From CAMCQY01 sp044370415 (GTDB taxonomy: Bacteria > Planctomycetota > Planctomycetia > Pirellulales > UBA1268), in contig JBILVO010000018.1 in NCBI GenBank assembly GCA_044370415.1, forward strand, positions 1 to 43,644: a DNA stretch of 43,644 bases. Reading direction: 5' to 3'. Below are positions 1 to 7,543 of the stretch, in pieces; position 1 is the stretch's first letter; each line of letters starts with the position of its first letter. A program made the position numbers and the translations under genes. The notes under the pieces were generated by a model. That model did no database searches, was not told the DNA's origin, and saw only the letters and a list, made by a program, of their open reading frames with translations.

Positions 1-163
1 CGCCGACGATCGCCGCACCGACGTCGGGCGTGATGTCGGCAACCGCGGCGCCGGCGCGCAGCCCTGGGCCTCCGTCTGCCGGGGCCGCAGCGACCACCAC
101 GGCCGGCACGAGCTTCCACCACACCGTCAACACGGCGATCAGTACGACCAGAAGCCTGTTCAT
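1..163 (-). CDS. Neutral ceramidase-like exported protein, 5' fragment
   Basis: Reading leftward from an ATG at 161-163 gives about 54 residues with no stop before the window edge, so only the N-terminus is present. It starts MNRLLVVLIAVLTVWWKLVP, a clear signal peptide, followed by LRAGAAVADITPDVGAAIVG. The pattern (R/K)AGxAxxDITPxxGxxxxG is typical of the N-terminal domain of neutral/alkaline non-lysosomal ceramidase-like proteins, which are common exported proteins in planctomycetes. A GAGGTG ribosome-binding site lies five bases before the ATG. The gene is divergent from the NagB-like gene at 352. The family call rests on one short motif, and whether the catalytic part is intact cannot be judged here. 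Confidence 0.7.
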   Translation of the reverse strand, partial: MNRLLVVLIAVLTVWWKLVPAVVVAAAPADGGPGLRAGAAVADITPDVGAAIVG

Positions 164-246
164 GGTTTCACCTCGCGGATTCACCCTTATTCACCCTTGT
201 GGACTCACTGCGTGCGTTCCCCATCGCCGCTCTCCCCGGCCCCTCG

Positions 247-313
247 ATCCTAGCCGCTCCACCATCCAGACGGTGAGCCGACTCTTGAGGAAGCATCGTC
301 AACGGGCTAGGAT
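247..313. repeat. Inverted repeat ATCCTAGCC / GGCTAGGAT in divergent promoter region
   Basis: ATCCTAGCC (247-255) is repeated as its exact reverse complement GGCTAGGAT (305-313), 49 bases apart. The right arm covers the candidate -10 box of the gene at 352. This could be a pair of operator half-sites or a coincidence of two 9-mers. A tandem pair of ATTCACCCTT (179-198) lies nearby in the leader of the leftward gene. Confidence 0.4.
285..313 (+). promoter_or_regulatory. Candidate sigma-70-type promoter for the NagB-like gene
   Basis: TTGAGG (285-290) and TAGGAT (308-313) each match four of six consensus positions and are separated by exactly 17 bases. The predicted transcription start near 320 would leave a 30-base leader carrying GAGGAG before the ATG at 352. 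Confidence 0.45.
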
Positions 314-351
314 TCCGGGCTGCGAGGCATCGATCCGTACGAGGAGTTCCC

Positions 352-1281
352 ATGCCGCGGCCGCCGAGCAGGATCGCCCCCGACTGGTGGGACTATACGA
401 CGCTCGACGCGGAGATCATCCGCGACGCCGCGGCGCTGTCGGTCGAGGACCTGGTGCGGCTCTCCAGGCCGGGCTTTCGCGTGGTGCTCTACGACACGCT
501 CGAGGACTTCTACCTGGCCGAGGCCCTCGAATACATCGCCGCCTGGCGGCAGGCGACGGCCGACGACCCGGTCGGCATCTGTGGCCCGATCGGCCCCACG
601 GAGCAACTGCCGCTCGTGGCCCGGCTCGTCAACGAGCTCGGCCTCGATCTGCGGCATGCCCACTTCTGGGGCATGGACGAGTGGTACGAGAACGGTCGCG
701 AGGTGCCCGTCAGCCACCCGCTCTCGTTCGAGCGTGCCGATCGCGAGCTCTGCTTCGACCGGATCCGGCCCGAGCTGCGGATGCCAGAGGCCAACCTGCA
801 TTTTCCGAAGGCGGACGTGGCTTCATACGTGGCCAGCTGGGACACCGCACGGTGCGCGGTCATGCAGGGCGGGCAGGGCGACATCAAGCACTGGGCGTTC
901 AACGACCCGCTGCGACGGGCGGGCAGGCACGCCGACGCGCCGCCGTCGCCCGCGGAGTACCGGGCGCTCTCCACCCGCGTGGTCGACCTCCATCCGGTGA
1001 CGCTCGCCCAGAACGCCCGTACCAGCGGCGGCGGCAACATCACGATGGTGCCGATGCAGGCGATCACCGTGGGCCCCGTGCAGACGTGGCGGGCGGAGCA
1101 GGTGTCGATCTGGCACGCCGGCACCCACGACAACCCACTGGGACAGCGGCTGACACCGCTGATGATCTCGAAGCGGATCGTCGACACGGCCGTGCCGATG
1201 TCGCTGCTCGCCGATCACCCGCAGGTGCAATTCAACTACTTCCGGGGCGGACTCGGCTCGTGTGCGGTCGAGATGCACTGA
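352..1281 (+). CDS. NagB-family sugar-phosphate isomerase/deaminase-like protein
   Basis: A 309-residue cytosolic protein resembling glucosamine-6-phosphate isomerase/deaminase (NagB/SIS-related Rossmann fold), which converts an amino-sugar phosphate to fructose-6-phosphate and ammonia. Recognisable family segments are a FWGMDEW motif (Asp109-Glu110, matching the family FxMDEY), HPLSF at about 122-126, GGQGDIKHWAFNDP (about 173-186, matching the NagB GxGxDGHIAFNEP loop) and ITVGPVQTWRAEQV (about 238-251, matching the allosteric/C-terminal AxTxGxxTxxxAxxV segment). In the catalytic loop the His is displaced by one residue and the usual Glu is Asp, so the substrate may not be glucosamine-6-phosphate. 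A GAGGAG site precedes the ATG. It is first in a rightward run with two Gfo/Idh/MocA genes, which suggests carbohydrate catabolism. Family call fairly sure, substrate unknown. Confidence 0.75.
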   Translation: MPRPPSRIAPDWWDYTTLDAEIIRDAAALSVEDLVRLSRPGFRVVLYDTLEDFYLAEALEYIAAWRQATADDPVGICGPIGPTEQLPLVARLVNELGLDLRHAHFWGMDEWYENGREVPVSHPLSFERADRELCFDRIRPELRMPEANLHFPKADVASYVASWDTARCAVMQGGQGDIKHWAFNDPLRRAGRHADAPPSPAEYRALSTRVVDLHPVTLAQNARTSGGGNITMVPMQAITVGPVQTWRAEQVSIWHAGTHDNPLGQRLTPLMISKRIVDTAVPMSLLADHPQVQFNYFRGGLGSCAVEMH

Positions 1282-1327
1282 CATCCCGTGATGGCCGGAT
1301 GGACTGCGTGATGCAGGAGGGGACGAC

Positions 1328-2689
1328 ATGAAGGTCACGAGGCGGAGCGTGGTGAAGGGGGTCGTCGCCGGGGCGACGGCGGTGGCGTTTCCGGCGGTGG
1401 TCAGCGGCCGCAACCTCAATAGCCGCCTGCAGGTCGCCTGCGTGGGTGTAGACGGGATCGCCACTCTCGACATCGGCCGCGTCGCGTCGCACCCGGCGGT
1501 GAAGCTCGTGGGCTTCTGCGACGTCGACAAGAACCGCTTCGCCAAGGCGGACCAGAAGTTTCCCGGCGTGCGGCACTTCGCCGACTACCGAGAGATGTTC
1601 GCGACCCTCGGCGACGGGTTCGACGCCGTCATCGTCGACACGCCCGATCACGCGCACGCGCCCGTGGCGGTGGCGGCGATGCAGCGACGCAAGCACGTCT
1701 ACTGCCAGAAGCCGATCTCGCACACGGTCTGGGAGGCCCGGCAGATGCGGCTGTGGGCGGAGAGGAGCGGCGTGGCCACCCAGATGGGCAACCAGATCCA
1801 CTCCAATGCCGAGTACCGAATTGCGACGCGGCTCGTGAAGGACGGCGCGATCGGGAAGGTGAGGGAGGTCTTCTCCTGGGCCGGCGTCACCGGCAACCAG
1901 CGAACGCGTCTCTTCGCGCCGCCGAAGGCAGCCGCCGTGCCGGCAAACCTCGACTGGAACCTGTGGATCGGCGCGGCACCGATGCGGGACTACGCGCTGG
2001 CCTACCACCCGTTCACCTGGCGCGACTGGCAGGACTTCGGCGGCGGCGCGCTCGGCGACTTCGGCTGCCACATCCTCGATCCCGTCTCCACGGCGCTCGA
2101 CCTGACGGCGCCGCTGTCCGTGACGGCGAAGAACAGCGGCGTGAACGACCAGGTCTGGCCGACACAGCAGGTGGTCACCTACGTCTATCCGGCAACGGCC
2201 TTCACGGCCGGCGACAGGCTGAAGGTGACCTGGATGGACGGCGGCCTGAAGCCGTCACACAAGCTCGCGCAGATGCCCGGCGACGTCGACCTGCCGGCGG
2301 CGGGCAGCGTGTTCATCGGCGAAAAGGGCTGCATGGTGCTGCCGCACGTGGGGATGCCGAAGCTCTATCCGGCCGATCAATACGCCGGATTCGAGATGCC
2401 GAAGGTGGAGGCCCGCGACCATTGGCACGACTGGATCGACGCCTGCCTGGCCGGCACCCGCACGACCGACGGCTTCCACTATTCCGGCCCGCTCACTGAG
2501 GCGGTGCATCTGGGCAACATCGCCACGCGGCTCGCGCAGCCGCCTCTCGACCCGGTGACGGGTCAGCTCGACGAGACACCGCGGGTGCTCGAGTGGGATG
2601 CGGCTGCCCTGCGGTTCACCAACTCCCCCGAGGCCGATCGGCTCATCTCGAAGGCCTATCGGGCCGGCTTCGACGTGCCCGCGGCGTGA
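1328..2689 (+). CDS. Tat-exported Gfo/Idh/MocA family oxidoreductase
   Basis: A 453-residue NAD(P)-dependent oxidoreductase of the Gfo/Idh/MocA type. The N-terminus (VTRRSVVKGVVAGATAVAFP) is a twin-arginine signal, so the protein should be exported folded with its cofactor. A Rossmann domain follows (about 30-155), with VYCQKPISHTVWEARQM; the CQKP form of the EKP motif and the following TQMGNQ are usual for exported planctomycete members. The C-terminal alpha/beta domain contains LGDFGCHILDP, whose His is the usual substrate-site position. The start is fixed by AGGAGGGG just upstream. It begins 46 bases after the NagB-like gene and is probably co-transcribed. Likely role: oxidation or epimerisation of a sugar or glycoside in the periplasm. 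Substrate not predictable. Confidence 0.88.
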   Translation: MKVTRRSVVKGVVAGATAVAFPAVVSGRNLNSRLQVACVGVDGIATLDIGRVASHPAVKLVGFCDVDKNRFAKADQKFPGVRHFADYREMFATLGDGFDAVIVDTPDHAHAPVAVAAMQRRKHVYCQKPISHTVWEARQMRLWAERSGVATQMGNQIHSNAEYRIATRLVKDGAIGKVREVFSWAGVTGNQRTRLFAPPKAAAVPANLDWNLWIGAAPMRDYALAYHPFTWRDWQDFGGGALGDFGCHILDPVSTALDLTAPLSVTAKNSGVNDQVWPTQQVVTYVYPATAFTAGDRLKVTWMDGGLKPSHKLAQMPGDVDLPAAGSVFIGEKGCMVLPHVGMPKLYPADQYAGFEMPKVEARDHWHDWIDACLAGTRTTDGFHYSGPLTEAVHLGNIATRLAQPPLDPVTGQLDETPRVLEWDAAALRFTNSPEADRLISKAYRAGFDVPAA

Positions 2690-2757
2690 CGGCCCCCGGG
2701 CGTCGCGTCAACCCGCATTCGATCCGTACGACCATCATCGCGACAGGAGACCAGACC

Positions 2758-3786
2758 ATGAAGCACTACAACGTCGGCGTCGTCGGCTACGGCTGGGCCG
2801 CCACGGCGCACATCGCCGCCATCAACGCCACGAGACAGGGCCGCGTCATGGCCGTCTGCTCGTCGCGGCCGCTCGACGCCGCAGAGCTCTCAGCCCGTTA
2901 CGGCAGGCCGATCAAGGTGTACGGCCGGCTCGAGGAGATGCTGGCCGACCGCGACATCCAGGTGGTCGACGTCACCGGGCTGCCGAGCCTGCACTCCGGC
3001 CAGGCCGTGGCCGCGGCGAAGGCGGGCAAGCACATCATTCTCGAGAAGCCGATGGCCAACACCCCGGAGGAGGTGCGGGAGATCGTCGCCGCGGCCGCGA
3101 AGGCGGGCGTGCGGGGCTGCGTCTGCTTCGAATGCCGCTTCTCCAGCCAGTTCAAGGCCACGAAGGCGGTGCTCGACGCCGGTCTCCTCGGCCGGCTGCA
3201 CTACGCCGAGGTCGACTACTTCCATGGCATCGGGCCCTGGTACGGCCAGTTCCGCTGGAACACGGGGAAGAAGGATGGCGGCAGCGCCCTGCTCACGGCG
3301 GGCTGCCACGCGCTCGACGCGTTGCTGGGGCTGGTGGGCGGCAAGGTCGAGACCGTCTCGAGCCTGAGCACGAAGTCGTCGAGCGATATCTTCGCGCCGT
3401 ACGAGTACGACACGTCGAGCCTGACGATGCTGCGCTTCGCCGACGGCGCGATCGGCAAGACCGCCGCGATCGTCGACTGCCTCCAGCCCTACTACTTCCA
3501 CATTCATCTGGTGGGCAGCGAGGGCAGCCTGCTCGACAACCGCTTCCATTCGGCGAAGCTCGCCACGGACAAGGGGCACTGGAGCACGCTGTCGATGAAG
3601 ATGCTCGACTCGGGAGACGTCAGCGACCACCCCTACCAGGAGCAGTTCCAGGCGTTCTTCGACTCGCTCGACCGCGGCGAGGACATGCCGCTGACCAGCT
3701 TCGCCGAGGCGACGCGGACGTTCGATGTGATCTTCGCCTCCGACGCGAGCGCCCGGCAGGGCGGTCAGCCGGTGCGGTGCGGCTGA
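2758..3786 (+). CDS. Gfo/Idh/MocA family oxidoreductase, cytosolic
   Basis: A 342-residue oxidoreductase with no signal sequence. It starts MKHYNVGVVGYGWAATAHI, placing the nucleotide-binding GxxGxGxxA loop at the N-terminus; the longer upstream reading lacks such a start, and AGGAGA sits seven bases before this ATG. The classic EKP motif is present in IILEKPMANTPEE (about residues 97-109), and AGCHALD (about 181-187) holds the conserved His of the substrate site. The second domain (about 120-342) shows the usual beta-sheet pattern. It follows the exported paralogue by 68 bases, so the run has one oxidoreductase outside and one inside the membrane, consistent with stepwise processing of a sugar that is then imported. 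Substrate unknown. Confidence 0.88.
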   Translation: MKHYNVGVVGYGWAATAHIAAINATRQGRVMAVCSSRPLDAAELSARYGRPIKVYGRLEEMLADRDIQVVDVTGLPSLHSGQAVAAAKAGKHIILEKPMANTPEEVREIVAAAAKAGVRGCVCFECRFSSQFKATKAVLDAGLLGRLHYAEVDYFHGIGPWYGQFRWNTGKKDGGSALLTAGCHALDALLGLVGGKVETVSSLSTKSSSDIFAPYEYDTSSLTMLRFADGAIGKTAAIVDCLQPYYFHIHLVGSEGSLLDNRFHSAKLATDKGHWSTLSMKMLDSGDVSDHPYQEQFQAFFDSLDRGEDMPLTSFAEATRTFDVIFASDASARQGGQPVRCG

Positions 3787-3871
3787 ACGGCTTTCACGCG
3801 GGGCACGCATGCTGTTCCACCCGGTCTGGTTCCGATCGATTCCGTGGAGACGGCACACGAGGGGCTGCGTG

Positions 3872-6685
3872 ATGCCGACGCTCGTGGTCGCGGCACTCCT
3901 GCTCGGGGCGTTGCTGTCGGTCCCGTCACGGGCCGAAGACCAGCCGCGGACGGACCTGCCGGCGCCGGGAGCGCTGGCGGCCGATCTCGGGCCACTGTGG
4001 CGGTGCCTGGCCGGCCAACGGGAGTCGTTCTCACTCGCCGGCAGGGTGACGGTCCGTCGCGGCGACCGGCCCATCGAGGTGGCCGTCCGGCTCGAGCGAT
4101 TCGACGCGGCCAGTTTCGACCTGAGCGTCGACCACCCCACGTATGCCGCCGTCCTGCGGCGGCGGGCTGCTGCCACCGCGCTGGCACTGCCGCGGCACCA
4201 TGTCGTCCACCTGGGCCGCGGCGACACCGACCCGGTGGACCACCTCGATCCCACCGGGATCGGCGGCCGGATCGCCGCGGGCGGCACCCAGCTCGCGGTC
4301 GTGCCGCCGCTGCTGACGCAGGCTGCGCCGACCAGCCTGGCGGCACTCGCGACGGGGCTCCTCGGCCTCCAACGTGATCCCGTCGACGGCCGCTGGAGGC
4401 GGGGTGACGGCTGGATCTCGTTCGGAGACGGCGGCCGTCGGATCACCGTCTCCATCGGTGACGTCACGGTGGACGTCACGGTCGGCGACGCCGCCGCGTG
4501 CCCGGAGGTGGACGATTTCCCCGGCTGCGAGCCACATGCCGTGCCACGGGACGAGATCGAGCGGACCCTGTGCCGGGCCGCGCGTCGCACACTCGAGATC
4601 CTGCTGCCCGGGCCGGATCTCACGTCTCCGGAACGTCGGCCGCTGACGGTCGCCAACGGCTCGCTCGAATGGGTCGATGGGCTGCGGATGGTGACGCTCC
4701 ACGGCAGCCCCGAGGAGATCGGCCGGGCGCACGGCGAGCTGCTCGCGGCGGAGGCCCGCCGCTGCGTCGACTCGGTGCTCCATGTCGTCGGCACCGTGGA
4801 GACGGTCCGGGGCGGCGTCTGGTTTCGCGAGAAGCTCGCCGACGCGGCCCGGCGTCTCGCGCCGCACATCCCCGCGCACCACGCCGCCGAGACGCGGGCG
4901 ATGGCGGTGGCGCTGGCGCTCGATCCCGATCTGGTCGCCAGCGTCAACGTCTTCCCGGAGCTGTTCCACTGCTCCGGCTTCGCGGTGGCGGGCTCGGCCA
5001 CGACCGACGGCACCCTCTACCACGGTCGCGTGCTCGACTACATGACCGAGATCGGCCTGCAGGATGCGGCGGCCGTCTTCGTGATCGCACCCCGCGGCCG
5101 CATCCCGTTCGTCACCGTGGGCTACGCCGGCTTCACCGGCTCCGTGACCGGGATGAACGCCCGGCGCATCTCGCTCGGCGAGATGGGAGGCAGGGGCGAA
5201 GGGCAGTGGGACGGCGTGCCGATGGCCACGCTCATGCGTCGCGCGCTCGAAGAGTGCTCCACGCTCGACGAGGTGGTCGATCTCTGGAGGCGGAGCCCAC
5301 GGACGTGCGAGTATTACTACGTGTTCGCCGACGGGAACTCCCGGCGGAGCGTGGGTGTCGCGGCGACGCCAGGGCAGCTGGAGCTCGTGGGGCCCGGCGA
5401 GCCGCACGCACGGCTCGGCGAGGGCATCCCCGACGCGGTGCTGCTCTCGGCCGGCGACAGGCTGGCCTGCCTTCGCCAGCGGGTCAGGGACGCCCACGGC
5501 CGGATCGACGAGGAGGCCGCGCTGCGGCTCATGGACCGCCCGGTGGCGATGAAGTCGAACCTGCACAACGTGCTCTTCGTGCCGGAGCGGCTCGTGCTGC
5601 ACGTGGCCCACGCCTCGCGACGAAAGCCCGCCGCGGAGTGCCCAGCCGTCCGCCTCGACCTCGCGGCGCTGCTCCGTGACGTTCCCGCGGGGGCGATGGG
5701 CGGCGGTCGCGACATCGGCGTGCCGCCTGCCCCGGGCAGCGTGCTCCACGCCGTCGACTCACTCGACGGAGGTGACGACGACCGTCAGGATGCCCGTGAA
5801 TGCCTCGCCGGGCTGCGTTGGGAGCCGGGAGAGTTCGATGTCACCGTGGTGGAGGCGACGGCCGGCGCGGGCGACCTGCGGCTGCGGTTTCCGTCGCCGC
5901 GGGACGAAGGCCCCGACTGCAACGACACCGTGTGGATGGAGTGGTACCAGGCCCGGAATGCCGACGGAAATGTCGTCCGCGGCCCGGGCTGTGTCGTCGT
6001 CCACGAGTCGGGCAGCGGCATGAACGTTGGCCGGCTCGTCGCCCGCGGCCTGTCGCTGCACGGCGTGCATGCGTTCATGGTGCAGCTGCCGTTCTACGGC
6101 GCCCGCCGGCCGCGCGAGGGCGGGGCCGGTGCGGGGGCGCTCGTGCCCGCGGTGCGGCAGGCCGTGGGCGACGTGCGTCGGGCCCGCGATGCCGCCGCGG
6201 CGGTGCCGCTCGTGGACGCCGCACGGATCTCGCTGCAGGGCACGAGCCTCGGCGGCTTCGTGGCGGCGACGGCCGCGGGGCTCGACACCGGTTTTGACAG
6301 GGTCTTCATCTTCCTCGCCGGCGGCGATCTCGTCGGCGTGCTCCAGAACGGGCGGAAGGACGCCGAAAAGGTGCGGGCGAAGCTGGCCGCCTCCGGCATG
6401 ACCGAGGAGCAGGTGCGGGAGTCGCTCCACGGCATCGAGCCGACCCGACTCGCCCACCGCTACCGGCCCGACCGCACCTGGCTCTTCTCGGGGAAGTACG
6501 ACGACGTCGTGCCCCCGGCCCACAGCCGGCTGCTGGCGGAGGCGGCAGGACTCGCGGACGACCACCACGTGCGCATGGAAGCAAATCACTACACGGGCAT
6601 CGTCTACCTGCCGATGATTCTCGCCGCCGTCGCCCGGGAAATCCGGCACGAAGACACACTCACCACTGAGCCGGCCGGCCGCTAG
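3872..6685 (+). CDS. Exported C45-type Ntn-hydrolase / alpha-beta hydrolase fusion
   Basis: A 937-residue protein starting MPTLVVAALLLGALLSVPSRAEDQ, a Sec signal peptide with a likely cut after SRA; an in-frame ATG 63 bases upstream would bury it. Residues about 25-265 are an uncharacterised beta-rich region. From about 268 (LHGSPEEIGRAHGELL) to 600 it resembles peptidase C45 / acyl-CoA:6-aminopenicillanate acyltransferase-like Ntn hydrolases, with Cys367 in FHCSGFAVAG as the expected nucleophile and GYAGFTGSVTGMN as a core strand. From about 650 to the end it is an alpha/beta hydrolase with GTSLGG (Ser792), GKYDDVVP (Asp877 or 878) and EANHYTG (His906), a complete triad. It is 85 bases after the Gfo/Idh gene. 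Amide or ester hydrolysis is likely; the substrate is unknown. The stop TAG lies inside a palindromic element. Confidence 0.75.
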   Translation: MPTLVVAALLLGALLSVPSRAEDQPRTDLPAPGALAADLGPLWRCLAGQRESFSLAGRVTVRRGDRPIEVAVRLERFDAASFDLSVDHPTYAAVLRRRAAATALALPRHHVVHLGRGDTDPVDHLDPTGIGGRIAAGGTQLAVVPPLLTQAAPTSLAALATGLLGLQRDPVDGRWRRGDGWISFGDGGRRITVSIGDVTVDVTVGDAAACPEVDDFPGCEPHAVPRDEIERTLCRAARRTLEILLPGPDLTSPERRPLTVANGSLEWVDGLRMVTLHGSPEEIGRAHGELLAAEARRCVDSVLHVVGTVETVRGGVWFREKLADAARRLAPHIPAHHAAETRAMAVALALDPDLVASVNVFPELFHCSGFAVAGSATTDGTLYHGRVLDYMTEIGLQDAAAVFVIAPRGRIPFVTVGYAGFTGSVTGMNARRISLGEMGGRGEGQWDGVPMATLMRRALEECSTLDEVVDLWRRSPRTCEYYYVFADGNSRRSVGVAATPGQLELVGPGEPHARLGEGIPDAVLLSAGDRLACLRQRVRDAHGRIDEEAALRLMDRPVAMKSNLHNVLFVPERLVLHVAHASRRKPAAECPAVRLDLAALLRDVPAGAMGGGRDIGVPPAPGSVLHAVDSLDGGDDDRQDARECLAGLRWEPGEFDVTVVEATAGAGDLRLRFPSPRDEGPDCNDTVWMEWYQARNADGNVVRGPGCVVVHESGSGMNVGRLVARGLSLHGVHAFMVQLPFYGARRPREGGAGAGALVPAVRQAVGDVRRARDAAAAVPLVDAARISLQGTSLGGFVAATAAGLDTGFDRVFIFLAGGDLVGVLQNGRKDAEKVRAKLAASGMTEEQVRESLHGIEPTRLAHRYRPDRTWLFSGKYDDVVPPAHSRLLAEAAGLADDHHVRMEANHYTGIVYLPMILAAVAREIRHEDTLTTEPAGR

Positions 6686-6790
6686 AGCGGATCTTATTGA
6701 GCGGGAGCGACGAGCCGGTGGAATAGGAGAACGGCGAGCGTCGATCGCGTCTCCACTTGAACGCTCCATAGAAGTCAGATGCGCTCTAGC
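6681..6790. repeat. 110-bp palindromic element holding both neighbours' stop codons
   Basis: The first 16 bases (6681-6696, GCTAGAGCGGATCTTA) match the reverse complement of the last 16 (6775-6790) at 14 positions. A second pair, GAGCG near 6701 and CGCTC near 6765, continues the dyad inward. The TAG in each arm is the stop codon of a flanking convergent gene. It could be a bidirectional terminator or a small inserted palindromic element. Confidence 0.6.
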
Positions 6791-7460
6791 CGCGGCCCGG
6801 CGGACGGCTGAACATGCGGCCGAGGTCGACCTTCTTCTCCTTGGCCCGCTTCGTCAGCGCGTCGATGTACTCGGAGGCTTGTTTCTGCTCCGCGGTCGGC
6901 GGGCGTGGCGTGGGGGACTGTCGCGGGGCGGCGGCCGGCTTCGGAGCGGCCGCCGCGGCCTGCCGCGCCTGCTCGTCCCGCTGCTTCCGCCGCTGCTCCC
7001 GCTCGACGATCTCCGCCTCCGTGTAGGGCCTCATGCCTCCCTGATCGGTGGCGTCCATGACCCCCCGCACCAGCCTGATCCGGTCGAGATCCTCGTCGAG
7101 CATGGCCGTCCGCTCGTCGGGCGAGGCCTCGGCAAACCGCTCGAGGCTTTCCAGCCGCATGGCGTTGATCCGCTTGAAGAGCGCGTCCCGCACCCGTCGG
7201 ATTTCGGCGGGCGGCAGCCGATCGATGCTGTGCATGATCTCTTCGAGCGCCCGGCGTCTCTCCGTCGGATCGGCCTTCGTCGCGAGCAGCCGCTCCTGCA
7301 GTGCGATCGTCCGGCCGGCGAGCCGGGCGGTGCGGCCCGACTCGTACAGATACCAGCCGCCGGCCGCGCAGACGGCCAGGGCGATCGCCACGGCCGCCAG
7401 CAGCCTGTTTCGTCCCGAGGCCTCCTCGTCGGAGGCGGCGGGCCGTGCGGTCCGGTGCAT
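6786..7460 (-). CDS. Small single-pass membrane protein, hypothetical
   Basis: A 224-residue protein. The ATG at 7458-7460 is preferred over an upstream in-frame ATG because GGAGGG lies just before it. Near residues 17-41 there is one transmembrane helix (RLLAAVAIALAVCAAGGWYL) after a short charged N-terminus. The rest is a charged, helix-rich region with many Arg/Glu pairs (about 45-160), then an Ala/Pro-rich stretch (about 165-190) and a basic C-terminus. I do not recognise a family. It begins 84 bases after the DUF1559 gene on the same strand and is probably co-transcribed with it. Topology suggests a short cytosolic end and a long exported or cytosolic helical domain. Function unknown. 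Confidence 0.75.
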   Translation of the reverse strand: MHRTARPAASDEEASGRNRLLAAVAIALAVCAAGGWYLYESGRTARLAGRTIALQERLLATKADPTERRRALEEIMHSIDRLPPAEIRRVRDALFKRINAMRLESLERFAEASPDERTAMLDEDLDRIRLVRGVMDATDQGGMRPYTEAEIVEREQRRKQRDEQARQAAAAAPKPAAAPRQSPTPRPPTAEQKQASEYIDALTKRAKEKKVDLGRMFSRPPGRG

Positions 7461-7543
7461 GGAACCCTCCGTCCGTCTGCGTCCTCGTGCGAACCACGCC
7501 GCACGCACCCTGCGCCCGGCGGTGGCCCCGGTGAAAAGCCCGG

